Assembly (NCBI RefSeq): GCF_030209755.1
Contig: NZ_JARVRH010000038.1
Coordinates: 1 to 64,000 of the forward strand
Length of the DNA stretch: 64,000 bases
Source of the DNA: Arthrobacter sp. efr-133-TYG-118
GTDB taxonomy: Bacteria > Actinomycetota > Actinomycetes > Actinomycetales > Micrococcaceae
Direction: 5' to 3'
Position numbers and translations under genes: made by a program. The first letter of the stretch is position 1. The number at the start of each line of letters is the position of its first letter. Under the pieces are notes generated by a model. The model made no database searches. It was not told the DNA's origin and saw only the letters and a list, made by a program, of their open reading frames with translations. This document shows, in pieces, positions 15,398 through 25,206 of this stretch.

Positions 15398-18300
15398 CTA
15401 GCGGAGGACGATGTCCACGGGGTTGGCTTCGGAACGCCATTCGCCGGGCAGGCCCGGACCGCCGATGACTGGAGCCGTGAGCACGCCGGAGCGGTTGGTC
15501 CGTTTGTCGCGCAGGATTTCCGTGACGGAGCCAAGGTGCCGGGAGAGGTCAATGACGTTTTCGGGCGCGGCCAGCAACAACTGGAAGCCGAACTCGTGCA
15601 GGGCCTTGATGCCCGCGCCGGCGAACTCCTCCGAGGCCAGGACGAACGCCTCGTCCATCATCACCGTTCCGTAGGTCGTGAAACCCTGCTCGGCGATACC
15701 CAACTGGTAGCTCAGCGCCGCGGCCATGATGAATGCCGTGAAGCGCTGCCGCTCTCCACCGGACATCGAGCCGGTGTCCGCGTGCATGTATACCTCGGTC
15801 TTCTTTCCACCCCGCGGGCCTTGGACGGAGCGGTGCTCCTTGCACTGGATGAAGAGATGCCCGCGGACATCCAGCACCTCGGCTCGCCACCGCCGATCCT
15901 CGGGGGTCTGCGAACCGAGCCGCTTGACCAGGGTCTCAAGCGACTTGTAGCGGTTGGTGAGTTCGACGTCGTCGTCCGCCTCGCTCGGGGCCCCGCCCGA
16001 AGCTGCGCCGGCCGCGCGGGACGGCCGCGAGTGACGCGTCTTCAATGCGTTGTGGATGGCGTCCTTGAACTGCTTCGCGGTGGCGGGCAGCGTCTGCTTG
16101 ATGTCGAGTTCCAGGAAGCTGCCCTCGTGGAAATTGACCTCGGACAGGATGCCGTTGAGGGGAAGGATGCGGCTCGTGATAGCGCGGCGTTCCTCGTCAA
16201 GCAGGTGGAGCAGCGTGCTGAACGATTCGTGGGTGCGCTGGTTGAAGAACTGCCGGAATTCGGCTTCCTGTGCGGGCAACCCTTCGCTGACGATCTGGTG
16301 ATAGCGGGACTCGAACTCCCCCGCAGCACCGATCGAGGTGCCGTGGTCCGCGGAAATAGCGGTGCCCCATTCGCGCACGAATCCTTCGAACATGCGTGTC
16401 AGCCGCTCGGCCAACGCCTGCCCGCGCGACTCGGCAGCGTGCAGTTCCGCCAGGAGCTTGCTACGGACTTCGGCAGCCAGGGTGTCGAGTTCGTGGAGCT
16501 CAACCACCTCATCGAATGCGCTGAAGTACGGTTCGAGGGCAGTAACAGTAGTGCCCGACGGCGGCGCCTGGTCCAGGCGGTTGCGTGCGGCATCAAGGAG
16601 GGCGTCAGCCGTGGTCATCTGGTGGTCGAGCGTCTTGTATTCGCTCTGCAAGACCGCCGCCGACCCTGTGGAGGACTGGTGCTTTTCGCGTACGGCCTCG
16701 ATGTTTGCACGCAAAGGTTCCAGGTCGGCCTGCGCTGACAAGGCATCCTTGAGCCGCTGTTCGATCTTCGCGAGCTCCTCGGCCGCCACTGCTGCGGAGA
16801 CCTGATCCCAGCCACGTTCGTCGTCGGCGATGCGGCGCAACGCTTCGAGCTGGCGCGTCATGCCTTGGTGGGAATCCTCGCGGTTTTGGGCGAGTTCGGC
16901 GGCCTTCAGAAGCTCGTTTTCGAGCTCGCCGACTTTCGCGGCCACGAGTTCCAGCTTGGAAGCATTGTCGAAACCGAGAACGTAGTCCTGGCGGCTCGTG
17001 AAGCGATCGTCCTTCTCCACGGTGTGCCTGTTGCGCTTGACCACTCCGCCCAGGCTCAGGCCTTTGTCCAGTCTGGCGAGCTCGTCCGGGTCTTCGACAC
17101 ACGGGAAGGCGAAATCGAGGGCGATCCGCTCGCGGATCCACTGTCCGGCGTTCTCATTGGCACCCAAGGTGAGGATGTTCAGCTTCGTCAGCAAATCGCC
17201 GTCGGACACGTCCTCCACCGCCAACGCGCCGCCGGCGAGCGGTTTGGAAACGTCCACGGCCCGCAACGCGCCGCGCACCGTGTTGTCGTTCAGGTACCGC
17301 GTGACCGCGGCGAAATGCTCGCCCGGAACCAACAGCGTCGTGGCCAGGTTCCGCAGGGCGCGCTCGGCCGCGGGCCGCCACTGTTCCTCCCCCTCGGCGA
17401 GGTCTATCAGCTCGCCTCCAAAGGGCATGCGATCCTCGGGAACGCCGGTGGCTGCGGCGATCGCGGCGCGGTTTTCAATGCTCGACGGCGGCAGCAGGGA
17501 CTTGCGCGTCTTCAGCGAGACAAGCTCCTGTTGGGCTGCCGCGAGCTCACGTTTCTTGGTGGCGTGGCCGTCGAAGGCTTCGAACCGGAGTTCCCTCAGC
17601 GCTTCGGAATCGTCCTTGAGTTCGGCGGAGCGGCTCGCGGCCTGCTCATGGGCCTGCTCCCAACCCTCAGCTGTCCACTCAAGGTTGAGTCCGGCGTCGG
17701 CCAATGCTTGGCGGGCCGCCTCCTCGACCTGTTGGCGGAGCTTGAGGCCGACCCGGGCATTTTCGAGCGACTGCTCGATCGCCGAAATCGCGTTCCCGCC
17801 CTGGTTGTTGTAATCCGATTCGAGCTGGCGAAGTTCCTTGGCGAGCGCGTCGCGGACGCCTCGCTCAGCGCCGAGCTCCTTGGCTTTCGCCTGGGCAAGG
17901 TCCTTGAAGCGGGCCAAGGTCTTGGCATGGACCGTGACGGAGAGCTGCTGCTTGTATGCGTCGAACTCCTCGCCACTGAGCTCCCGGAGCACGTTGGCCT
18001 CCAGCAGCGACTGGGCATACTCCTTGTTCATCGCGGGAACGGGAGCGAGCTGATCGCGCTGCTGGCGGACGTCCTCCAGCCGCTGCCTGATGGACATGAG
18101 GTTGCTGAATTCCTCGACGACGTCGTCCGCAGCAGTCAGCGTCGCGGGCGCGTCGAGCACCTGGTCCCGGAAGAACGTGTTGACGCTGCCGCCGAGTCCC
18201 TTACCGGCCTGGATCACACGCAAAAGCGGAAGCGCCTGGTCCGAGTTGATGCCAAGAAGCCGGCGGAAACGCTCCGCAAAGGCCTTGTGGACATCGAAGA

Positions 18301-18859
18301 TCTGGGCATCCGGGAAGATGGTCTCAAGCGCGCCCTTGGTGAAGCGCTTCTCCGCGATACCCTCGATCGCTCCGAGATCCAGGGGCTTGCTGTCAATGAC
18401 GTAGAACCGGCCGACGCTGGACTCCGTGCCGTTCTTAGGCAGGTCAAAGAGAGCCGAGACAGTGATCTTGGTGCCGGCCGCGTTGTCGAACGTCAGAGCG
18501 ACGGCGGACCAGGTGGCACCGGGGCGCTGGAAGGCACTCGCCGAGCCCTCGCCCACGGCCTTGTCGCCCACTTTTCCACGCATGTACGTGAACGTGGTCC
18601 TCTTGTCCTCCACAGCCCCGCCAGCCCGCTGCGCGGCAGCCTCGTTGGAGCGCGGACGGGCATCGAAGACGCGGAGCATGGCATCGAACAACGTCGACTT
18701 GCCGACGCCCGAATTGCCTGTGAGCAGCGTACCGTTGCGGTCCACGTGCATCGTGTGGGCGCCGTGGAACGTGCCCCAGTTGACCACCTGGACCAAGGCA
18801 AGGCGCATCTGGCCCGGGTTCGTGAGCTCGCCGATCGGAAGCATGGTTGCGATAGTCAC
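15398..18859 (-). CDS. jetC: Wadjet JetC / MksB-like SMC ATPase
   Basis: A 1153-residue SMC-like ATPase. The N-terminal head has Walker A GNSGVGKST at residues 48-56. The C-terminal head has the ABC signature MSGGERQRF and Walker B YGTVMMDEAFV. Between them are long Ala/Glu/Leu-rich coiled coils (about 270-440 and 650-900) around a hinge-like middle near 480-620. With JetA (kleisin) and JetB it forms a MukBEF-like loop-extruding complex. In full Wadjet systems this hands small circular DNA to the nuclease JetD. It overlaps jetB by 4 bases. The next gene downstream is the convergent FBP gene, so no JetD follows. Confidence 0.9.
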   Translation of the reverse strand: MTIATMLPIGELTNPGQMRLALVQVVNWGTFHGAHTMHVDRNGTLLTGNSGVGKSTLFDAMLRVFDARPRSNEAAAQRAGGAVEDKRTTFTYMRGKVGDKAVGEGSASAFQRPGATWSAVALTFDNAAGTKITVSALFDLPKNGTESSVGRFYVIDSKPLDLGAIEGIAEKRFTKGALETIFPDAQIFDVHKAFAERFRRLLGINSDQALPLLRVIQAGKGLGGSVNTFFRDQVLDAPATLTAADDVVEEFSNLMSIRQRLEDVRQQRDQLAPVPAMNKEYAQSLLEANVLRELSGEEFDAYKQQLSVTVHAKTLARFKDLAQAKAKELGAERGVRDALAKELRQLESDYNNQGGNAISAIEQSLENARVGLKLRQQVEEAARQALADAGLNLEWTAEGWEQAHEQAASRSAELKDDSEALRELRFEAFDGHATKKRELAAAQQELVSLKTRKSLLPPSSIENRAAIAAATGVPEDRMPFGGELIDLAEGEEQWRPAAERALRNLATTLLVPGEHFAAVTRYLNDNTVRGALRAVDVSKPLAGGALAVEDVSDGDLLTKLNILTLGANENAGQWIRERIALDFAFPCVEDPDELARLDKGLSLGGVVKRNRHTVEKDDRFTSRQDYVLGFDNASKLELVAAKVGELENELLKAAELAQNREDSHQGMTRQLEALRRIADDERGWDQVSAAVAAEELAKIEQRLKDALSAQADLEPLRANIEAVREKHQSSTGSAAVLQSEYKTLDHQMTTADALLDAARNRLDQAPPSGTTVTALEPYFSAFDEVVELHELDTLAAEVRSKLLAELHAAESRGQALAERLTRMFEGFVREWGTAISADHGTSIGAAGEFESRYHQIVSEGLPAQEAEFRQFFNQRTHESFSTLLHLLDEERRAITSRILPLNGILSEVNFHEGSFLELDIKQTLPATAKQFKDAIHNALKTRHSRPSRAAGAASGGAPSEADDDVELTNRYKSLETLVKRLGSQTPEDRRWRAEVLDVRGHLFIQCKEHRSVQGPRGGKKTEVYMHADTGSMSGGERQRFTAFIMAAALSYQLGIAEQGFTTYGTVMMDEAFVLASEEFAGAGIKALHEFGFQLLLAAPENVIDLSRHLGSVTEILRDKRTNRSGVLTAPVIGGPGLPGEWRSEANPVDIVLR

Positions 18860-19764
18860 TTGGCTGCCTCACTGGTGGTCTTCGCTGTTGTGGTTGCGTA
18901 AGCCTCCGCGGCGTCGTCGGGTGACTCACCGTCGTCGTCAGTTTCTGCTAGTTCGATGAGGGGTTCCGTGCCTGATTCGTCGGCTGCCACGGCGATCAGT
19001 GCTTCGATTTGGGCTGGGATGTCGCCGATGTTTTCGAAGGGGAGGGCTAGGGGGAGGGCTCGCGAGATCGCGAAGGTGTCTTCCATGCCCGTGGCCAGGA
19101 GGAGTTGGCGGGCCAGGAGTTTGGTGATTGTGCGATTCACGACGTCGGTATCGCGGAGGGCGTCTTGTTGGCCGGATGGCTGGTAGTGCGCCACGAGTTC
19201 GGCGATTTCTTCGCGAGTGATCACCGGGTCGGTCTGGGCCGTGACATGGCGGTCGAGGAGGAGCCTCAGGCGCAGGAGCACGATGGTTTCCACCCGGCTC
19301 AACGCGCGTTGCTGGCGAAGGATGCTTGAGCGGGCGCTTCCTCCGATGGCTTCGGGATCGACGGGCCTGAGCACCGCGATCTTGCGTTCGTGGTCGAGCT
19401 GCAGGTTCAGGAAAAGCTCCGAAAGCCGGCTGCGGAGAATGACTTGGTTGTCCAGAAGGGTCGTCCAGAGCTTTTCGTCGCGTCCGCCGTCGACATACGG
19501 GCCCTTGAGTAGCCGCACGAGGGCCTGGCGGACCTTCATGGGCAGCACGCCGGTGTCGCCCGGGAACAGCGCCGCGCCGTCGACGAACGTGTCGCGGGGT
19601 GTGACGCGGAACGGATCCGGGTGGACATGTCCATCCTCCGCCGCAGATCCCGCCGTCCAGGAATGCGCATGTCCGTCTTGGGAAGCCTCGGGCTGGACAT
19701 GCTGCGTTATGTCCACTCCTTGCTCCGAAGAGGGGGCATGCTCGGTGGGGTGGGGGTCAGTCAT
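18856..19764 (-). CDS. jetB: Wadjet JetB / MksE-like subunit (DUF4194)
   Basis: A 302-residue DUF4194 protein, the KITE-type winged-helix dimer subunit of JetABC/MksBEF complexes. The conserved core is residues about 75-260 (ALVRLLKGPYVDGGRDEKLW, then LSRVETIVLLRLRLLLD). The first 70 residues are a polar, His/Asp-rich tail and the last 40 an acidic tail, both probably disordered. The start overlaps the jetA stop by 8 bases and the end overlaps the jetC start by 4, so the three are translationally coupled. Confidence 0.88.
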   Translation of the reverse strand: MTDPHPTEHAPSSEQGVDITQHVQPEASQDGHAHSWTAGSAAEDGHVHPDPFRVTPRDTFVDGAALFPGDTGVLPMKVRQALVRLLKGPYVDGGRDEKLWTTLLDNQVILRSRLSELFLNLQLDHERKIAVLRPVDPEAIGGSARSSILRQQRALSRVETIVLLRLRLLLDRHVTAQTDPVITREEIAELVAHYQPSGQQDALRDTDVVNRTITKLLARQLLLATGMEDTFAISRALPLALPFENIGDIPAQIEALIAVAADESGTEPLIELAETDDDGESPDDAAEAYATTTAKTTSEAAK

Positions 19765-21214
19765 CGGAATCCTTAGTCAGCGTCACGAGCGGCAGGTACG
19801 CGGTGCGTGTGCTGCCATCGATTTGTTCGAAGTCGATGTTTTCCCAGGCGGCCCGGTCGAACGCCGCGCCACCGTGCAGCGCTTCGGACAGGAGTGCCCG
19901 GACGGTGTTGATGTGCCGTTCTTCCTCCGGGAGGTTCGCCCAGGCCCCGGCCAGTGTGGAGGCGCCCGCCATGGCAGAGCGGACGACGGCGGGCCGTGCC
20001 TTCGCGGAGCGCAGCGAACGGACGCGGTCGGAATCGCTGAAGGCGATGGGGTCGGCGAGCTTTGGAGGCGCCGCGAACTCATCCGGATCGAAGAGCTTGA
20101 CCATGGCGAGCGATTCGAATCCGGCATTGAACAACACCGGGCCGCGGACAAGGCCGGGACGGTCGCGTTCGTAGGGCATGGAGCGGATGGCCTGTTCGGC
20201 TTCCCGCAGGACTTGCCGGAGCCGGACGGACTGGCGGATGTCGTCGCTCTGGATGTAGTTGTTCAGGCTTTCGGACAGCCTGCCGTAGATGCGCTGGATC
20301 TGGCTGTGCTGGGTACGCAGTTCCGCCACGAGGTTCTTGAGGGTTTCCCGGTCCTCATGGCTGAGGTCGTCCGCGAATTGGCGGCTCAACACGTCACCGA
20401 TCGCTGAGCGGAAGCGCGACTGTTGCTGCGGGTCCTCAAGGAAAGCCGTGAAGGAGCGGAAGGTGCGGCCTTCGGGGCTCTGGCGCAACCGTTTGTCCGC
20501 CTCCAGGACCTGCGCCATGGTGGCGCCCTTGCTGAGGGACTCCTCGATGATCTGGTTGCGGAGCTCGCCAACCAGCTCTTCGATGCGGTCACGCATCTTC
20601 TTGTAGTCGGCAGGGAGGCTCGCCGCAAGGTCCAGGATGTTCCCGGCTGCTTCGACGGCTTCCTCATCGTCCAAGAGACCGTCGAAGTCGCCCGAGCTGA
20701 TGTCTTCGATCAACTGCTGGCGCTCCTGGATCTCCTCTTCAAGGGATTCCAAACGGGCGCTTTGGTCCGGGTTCGTCTCATTGGCGAGCTTTTCGACGTC
20801 GCCAAGCAGCGTTCCGAGCCGGGAACCGTTGAGGGTGGAGCGTTCGCTGGACAGGCTGTCCAGGAAAGCCAGAACGCGCGCGGCGGCCTCGGTAATTTCG
20901 TAGACGATCTGGCCGGACTGGCTGCGTCGGGTCAGGAACTGCTTGCGGGTCCATTCGTCGGCAAATGCCTTGCCGCTCCCCTGGCCGCCAAGTCCGGGAT
21001 CCTGCCTGCGGAGCTGCTCAAGGAAAGCGTCGATGTCGGCATGGAACTCTTCGAGCGGAAGCTGCGGTCTTGTTCGGGTGAAGGATGCCTGAAGCACCGC
21101 AATGACCCAGGGGGCCGAGCGCGTGAGGGCCCACGCGGGGCCTCTGGTCAGGAGTTCGAGGTCTCTGAGCCGTGCACTGATGGCGTCGGCTGAGGACATT
21201 GCTGAGCGGGACAC
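19757..21214 (-). CDS. jetA: Wadjet JetA / MksF-like kleisin (DUF3375)
   Basis: A 485-residue DUF3375 protein of normal length for JetA, the kleisin that bridges the two JetC heads. It is mostly helical. The N-terminal winged-helix part covers about 25-120; the middle coiled part around 160-300 includes SLEEEIQERQQLIEDISSGD. GTG at 21214 is the start because GGAGAG lies 5 bases before it; an in-frame ATG lies five codons in. It is the first gene of jetABC. The 145 bases upstream hold no further gene in this direction. Confidence 0.88.
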   Translation of the reverse strand: MSRSAMSSADAISARLRDLELLTRGPAWALTRSAPWVIAVLQASFTRTRPQLPLEEFHADIDAFLEQLRRQDPGLGGQGSGKAFADEWTRKQFLTRRSQSGQIVYEITEAAARVLAFLDSLSSERSTLNGSRLGTLLGDVEKLANETNPDQSARLESLEEEIQERQQLIEDISSGDFDGLLDDEEAVEAAGNILDLAASLPADYKKMRDRIEELVGELRNQIIEESLSKGATMAQVLEADKRLRQSPEGRTFRSFTAFLEDPQQQSRFRSAIGDVLSRQFADDLSHEDRETLKNLVAELRTQHSQIQRIYGRLSESLNNYIQSDDIRQSVRLRQVLREAEQAIRSMPYERDRPGLVRGPVLFNAGFESLAMVKLFDPDEFAAPPKLADPIAFSDSDRVRSLRSAKARPAVVRSAMAGASTLAGAWANLPEEERHINTVRALLSEALHGGAAFDRAAWENIDFEQIDGSTRTAYLPLVTLTKDSDD

Positions 21215-21459
21215 TTACTCTCCTTCAGCTGCCGCGGAACCGTCTGGCAGCGGAAATCCCGAAAACTGCCCCGTACAACGTTAACGCAGGGTGCGCCGCA
21301 ACCCTTCCGTGATCTACCTGCCGGTATGGTTTCGATCGCGTATCAACAGGCCCGACTCCGGTGTTGTTGCTGGCTGAAGCATTGGTGCCGCCCCTAGTGT
21401 CGACACCAACGACGTCGACGCTCCGACGTCGGCTTTGGCAGCGTTGCGGAGGGGACCCA

Positions 21460-21762
21460 ATGCAGTTCGACTTGACCACCTTAGACAGCAGCACTTATGT
21501 CTTCGCGGGAACACTGATCCTTGGCCTGGTTCTGGCAGCCTTCATCGCGGTAGCGGCCATGGCCGCCCTTGCGTTGGTCGCAGCCGGGAGCCTCGCCTGG
21601 TATACCGTGAAGAACGTGCTGGGCGGGCTGGTCCACGGCATCAATTTTGCGTGGGACCAGCTGGTCCACCAGGCCGGAAAAGTGGAACTGCCTGTGGAAT
21701 TCCCATCGCAAACCGCCCCTAGCACAGGTACCTACCCGCGGGTAGCATTGAGGGACAGCTGA
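21460..21762 (+). CDS. Small membrane protein of unknown function
   Basis: A 100-residue protein. ATG 21460 is chosen over an upstream in-frame start because GGAGGGG lies just before it. Residues about 13-48 are one or two hydrophobic helices (LILGLVLAAFIAVAAMAAL and neighbours). A polar tail with VELPVEFPSQ and TYPRVALRDS follows. I do not recognise the family. It is divergent from jetA and followed after 64 bases by the acyl-CoA dehydrogenase gene. Confidence 0.6.
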   Translation: MQFDLTTLDSSTYVFAGTLILGLVLAAFIAVAAMAALALVAAGSLAWYTVKNVLGGLVHGINFAWDQLVHQAGKVELPVEFPSQTAPSTGTYPRVALRDS

Positions 21763-21826
21763 AGGGTCCCCCGCCCAAGGCGGATCCTGGGCTCGAACCG
21801 GCACAGCCGGCAAGAGGAGTCCTCCC

Positions 21827-23779
21827 ATGACCTCCGCCACTGATAACAAGAGCAGCGGCGTCACGGCCGCAGAAGCCCGCGCCGTCGCCGAGGCCGCCCG
21901 CGACACCGAATGGAACCGCCCGAGTTTCGCCAAGGGACTGTACTTGGGAGACTTCGATCTCGGGCTGATCCATCCCTGGCCCCAGGCAAGAGCCGAAGAC
22001 GTCGAGCGCGGCGAAGAGTTCATGGCGAAGCTGACGGAGTTCTGCGGCACCATGTCCGGCCGAACGATCGAACGCGATGCAAAGATCCCGGACGAATACC
22101 TCGCAGGCCTCACCGAACTAGGCGTTTTCGGCATGAAGATTCCGCGCGAGTACGGCGGTTTGGGCCTGTCGCTGGTCTATTACGGCAGGGCGCTGGCGCT
22201 GCTGGGGTCAGTCCACCCGAGCCTTGGCGCGCTGCTTTCGGCCCACCAGTCCATCGGCGTCCCGGAGCCGGTCAAAATCTTCGGCACCCCCGAACAAAAG
22301 CAGGAGTACTTGCCGCGTTGCGCCGCCGGCGCCATCACCGCCTTCCTGCTGACAGAGCCCGACGTCGGCAGCGACCCCGCGCGGATGGGCTGCACCGCAG
22401 TGCCAAGCGACGACGGCGAGTCTTACCTTTTGGACGGCGTCAAACTTTGGACCACCAACGGCGTGATCGCCGAACTGGTAGTGGTCATGGCGGTTGTTCC
22501 TGCCCACACCGCCCCCGACGGCACGGCACTCAAGGGCGGGATCACGGCGTTCGTCGTGGAAATGGACTCCCCCGGCATCACGGTGGAGAACCGCAACGCC
22601 TTCATGGGTCTGCGCGGCATCGAGAACGGCGTGACCCGGTTCCACCAAGTCCGCGTACCGGCAGCCAACCGGCTGGGCCGCGAAGGCCAGGGACTCAAGA
22701 TCGCGCTCACCACGCTCAACACCGGCCGGCTCTCGATACCCGGGCTGTGCGTGGCGGCCGGCAAGTGGTCGTTGAAGATCGCCCGCGAATGGTCCAATGC
22801 CCGCACCCAATGGGGCCGGCCGGTCGGAAAGCACGAGGCCGTCGGCAAGAAAATCGCGTTCATCGCCGCCACCACTTTTGCCCTTGAAGCCGTTTTTGAA
22901 CTGTCTGCCGAGATGGCCGATGCCGGCCAGAAAGATGTGCGGATCGAGGCCGCGCTGGCCAAGCTTTGGTCCACTGAACTCAGCTACACGGTGGCTGATG
23001 AGTTGGTGCAGATCCGAGGCGGCCGTGGATTCGAGACGGCGGATTCCCTGGAGGCCCGCGGGGAACGCGCGGTGGGCGCCGAGCAGCTGCTGAGGGATAT
23101 GCGCATCAACCGGATCTTCGAGGGCTCGTCCGAGATCATGCGCCTGCTCATCGCCCGTGAAGCGGTCGATGCCCACCTTTCGGCCGCGGGCGAGCTCGCT
23201 TCCGCGGACGCAACCCTGCAGGAGAAGGCGCGTGCCGCCGTCGGCGCCTCAGGTTTCTACGCCAAATGGCTCCCTAAGCTGATGGCCGGAGCCGGCATGG
23301 ACCCGCGGTCCTACAGTGAGTTTGGACGCCTCGCGAAGCAACTGCGGTATGTGGAGCGGGCTTCGCGCCGGCTCGCCCGGCAGACGTTCTACGGGATGGG
23401 CCGCTGGCAGGCGAGGCTTGAATACAAACAAGCGTTCCTCGGCAGGATTGTAGATATCGGGGCAGAGCTGTTTGCCATGGCAGCGTGCTGCTCACGGGCC
23501 GAGATGCTGCTGCAGACCGCACCGGAGCAAGGCGCGGCTGCGTACGAACTTGCCGAAGCCTATTGCGAGCAAGCCCGGATTCGCGTGGACGGATACTTCG
23601 ATCAGTTGTGGCGGAACACCGACGACGTCGATCACGAGTTGTCCTCGAACGTCCTCGCGGGCGACTACGCCTGGCTTGAGGCCGGAATCCTTGACCAATC
23701 CGAAGGAACGGGTCCGTGGATCGCCGACGCCACCCCACGCGCGTCGTCGAAGGAGAGCCTGCACCGGAAGTACCGCTGA
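21827..23779 (+). CDS. Acyl-CoA dehydrogenase, long form
   Basis: A 650-residue FAD-dependent acyl-CoA dehydrogenase. Typical blocks are GVFGMKIPREYGGLGLS near residue 100, AFLLTEPDVGSDPARM (flavin contacts) near 180, and the C-terminal IRGGRGFETADSL and NRIFEGSSEIMRLLIA. It oxidises an acyl-CoA to the 2-enoyl-CoA and passes electrons to electron-transfer flavoprotein. At 650 residues it is longer than the 380-residue standard, with an extra helical C-terminal domain as in FadE/VLCAD-type enzymes. No ETF genes are nearby. Substrate chain length cannot be read from sequence. Confidence 0.92.
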   Translation: MTSATDNKSSGVTAAEARAVAEAARDTEWNRPSFAKGLYLGDFDLGLIHPWPQARAEDVERGEEFMAKLTEFCGTMSGRTIERDAKIPDEYLAGLTELGVFGMKIPREYGGLGLSLVYYGRALALLGSVHPSLGALLSAHQSIGVPEPVKIFGTPEQKQEYLPRCAAGAITAFLLTEPDVGSDPARMGCTAVPSDDGESYLLDGVKLWTTNGVIAELVVVMAVVPAHTAPDGTALKGGITAFVVEMDSPGITVENRNAFMGLRGIENGVTRFHQVRVPAANRLGREGQGLKIALTTLNTGRLSIPGLCVAAGKWSLKIAREWSNARTQWGRPVGKHEAVGKKIAFIAATTFALEAVFELSAEMADAGQKDVRIEAALAKLWSTELSYTVADELVQIRGGRGFETADSLEARGERAVGAEQLLRDMRINRIFEGSSEIMRLLIAREAVDAHLSAAGELASADATLQEKARAAVGASGFYAKWLPKLMAGAGMDPRSYSEFGRLAKQLRYVERASRRLARQTFYGMGRWQARLEYKQAFLGRIVDIGAELFAMAACCSRAEMLLQTAPEQGAAAYELAEAYCEQARIRVDGYFDQLWRNTDDVDHELSSNVLAGDYAWLEAGILDQSEGTGPWIADATPRASSKESLHRKYR

Positions 23780-23781
23780 GG

Positions 23782-23805
23782 CCCGCTGCTGATCGAAGCA
23801 GCGGG
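23782..23805. terminator. Convergent terminator
   Basis: CCCGCTGCT and AGCAGCGGG form a perfect 9-bp stem over GATCGA, between the stops of the acyl-CoA dehydrogenase (plus) and YchJ-like (minus) genes. There is no strong T-tract on either strand. Confidence 0.6.
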
Positions 23806-23812
23806 GACAGGG

Positions 23813-24217
23813 CTAGCCGGCGTCGCCGTCGACGTAGTACCAGCGCCGGTCGATCCGCAGGAAGCGGCTGTTTTCGCGCTGGACTCCACGTTCGCCGTCA
23901 GAACGGTAGTGTGCCGCGAACTCGACTGTTCCTTCGGCGTCCAAGGGGCCGCCTTGGTGCGTCGCCAGGATGTCCAGCCGGCGCCATTCAATGTCCGTGT
24001 CCAGGTTCAGCGCGGCAGGCCGGGTGTCAGGGTGCCACGTGCGCAGAAGATAATCTCCGTCAAGGACCACAAAGGCCGAGTAGCGCGAACGCATGAGCTG
24101 TTCTGCCGTGGGCGCGTCGGCGTCTCCGCGGTGGAAGCGTCCACAGCACTCGGTGTACTGCTCTCCGGACAAACAAGGGCAAGCGCCTAGGCGGAGGCGG
24201 GCCGGATCGAGTGGCAT
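23813..24217 (-). CDS. YchJ family SEC-C zinc-motif protein
   Basis: A 134-residue YchJ/UPF0225 protein. The N-terminal CPCLSGEQYTECCGRFH is the SEC-C-type zinc motif, followed by MRSRYSAFVV and WHPDTRPAALNLD, both family hallmarks. The C-terminal NTF2-like part ends RRWYYVDGDAG. It is a small cytoplasmic protein of unknown function; the SEC-C motif suggests contact with nucleic acid or ribosomes. It is the only gene of its unit. Confidence 0.9.
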   Translation of the reverse strand: MPLDPARLRLGACPCLSGEQYTECCGRFHRGDADAPTAEQLMRSRYSAFVVLDGDYLLRTWHPDTRPAALNLDTDIEWRRLDILATHQGGPLDAEGTVEFAAHYRSDGERGVQRENSRFLRIDRRWYYVDGDAG

Positions 24218-24409
24218 TGAAGCCCTATCTGGAAGAGGAGGTGAGAGCTAGGCAACAAATTCTGTCACAGCAGATAACAGCTTCGAAACAACCTCGGCGA
24301 GCCGGAGTTTGGCGGATGATTCATTCACATTTCGCCCTTAGGCTAGATGACATGCCCGCAGACCTACGGTTGCGGCTTCCACCCCACAACTCTGGCTCGA
24401 GGAGGCTAC

Positions 24410-25174
24410 GTGGAGGATCCAACAACACTTGGCCTCAATCTGACTTTTTTCGGAACGCTCGGGCTGGCTTTGCTGATGTCCCTTGGTTTGGCCTTCCTGA
24501 TGGTTGTCACCTTGGTGCTGGCCGGCGTAGCGAAGCTGGTTTGGATCATCCTGCTCGCGATGGTGGGGATCTTCCCAAAACGCGATGCCGTACCGGTTGT
24601 GCACTTGCCCCCGCGGCCTCGACGCGCCCCCGCCCCGGCGTCGGATTCCGAGGAATCGACGACGGCGGAAGACGGCTTGCCGGGCACGGGGCCATTCGTC
24701 CCGGGGAGGCCGCGTCCAGGAATCGTTGGGACCACAAGGTTGCTGTGGTCGGTGTCGTGGGCTGCTGTCCGGAACTTCCCGTGGAAGTCGCTGGTGAACC
24801 CACGCGCCTGGCCTAAGCCTGCACAGGTCAAGGCCGGAATCGCAGCCACGGCCACCGCCGTCGCCACAACCCAGGCCAAGGAACATCCCTTTGTGGTTGC
24901 GGTGAAGCAGGATCCTCCGGTCCTGAACAGCCAGTGGGCCGCTGCCGTCGCCGAGGCTGACGCCCGGGCCGCAGCGCGCGACGCTGAACGGGCGCAGGAA
25001 GCGTCAGCCGATGAAGAAGCGATAGCTTCTGACAAGGAACCCGCCGAAGGGAACGCCGCGGAGTCGCCCGAGACTCCCGCGCCGGTCCGCGAACACCGGG
25101 GAGACCCTCATGGCGGCAAGCCTGTCTCTTCCGGTCGCGTGACGGCCTCTGCCGGGGCGCGCCCCCGGGCATAG
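24410..25174 (+). CDS. Membrane-anchored Ala-rich protein of unknown function
   Basis: A 254-residue protein starting at GTG 24410, preceded by GAGGAGG. Residues 10-50 are two adjacent hydrophobic helices (LGLALLMSLGLAFLMVVTLV and LVWIILLAMVGIF). After that comes a long cytoplasmic tail. It has a Pro/Arg-rich part, a middle part with VKAGIAATATAVATTQAKEH, and an Ala/Glu-rich helical part that ends in a disordered C terminus. I do not recognise the family. It stands alone, convergent with the flavin reductase gene. Confidence 0.6.
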   Translation: MEDPTTLGLNLTFFGTLGLALLMSLGLAFLMVVTLVLAGVAKLVWIILLAMVGIFPKRDAVPVVHLPPRPRRAPAPASDSEESTTAEDGLPGTGPFVPGRPRPGIVGTTRLLWSVSWAAVRNFPWKSLVNPRAWPKPAQVKAGIAATATAVATTQAKEHPFVVAVKQDPPVLNSQWAAAVAEADARAAARDAERAQEASADEEAIASDKEPAEGNAAESPETPAPVREHRGDPHGGKPVSSGRVTASAGARPRA

Positions 25175-25206
25175 CGACCGCAGCGCCCGGCCAGCCGGAC
25201 CCAAGC

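Noticed and set aside
16865..18901. A 678-codon open frame on the plus strand
   Set aside because: It is antisense to jetC. Long stop-free antisense frames are usual in GC-rich DNA, the translation has no recognisable domain, and jetC has clear motifs.
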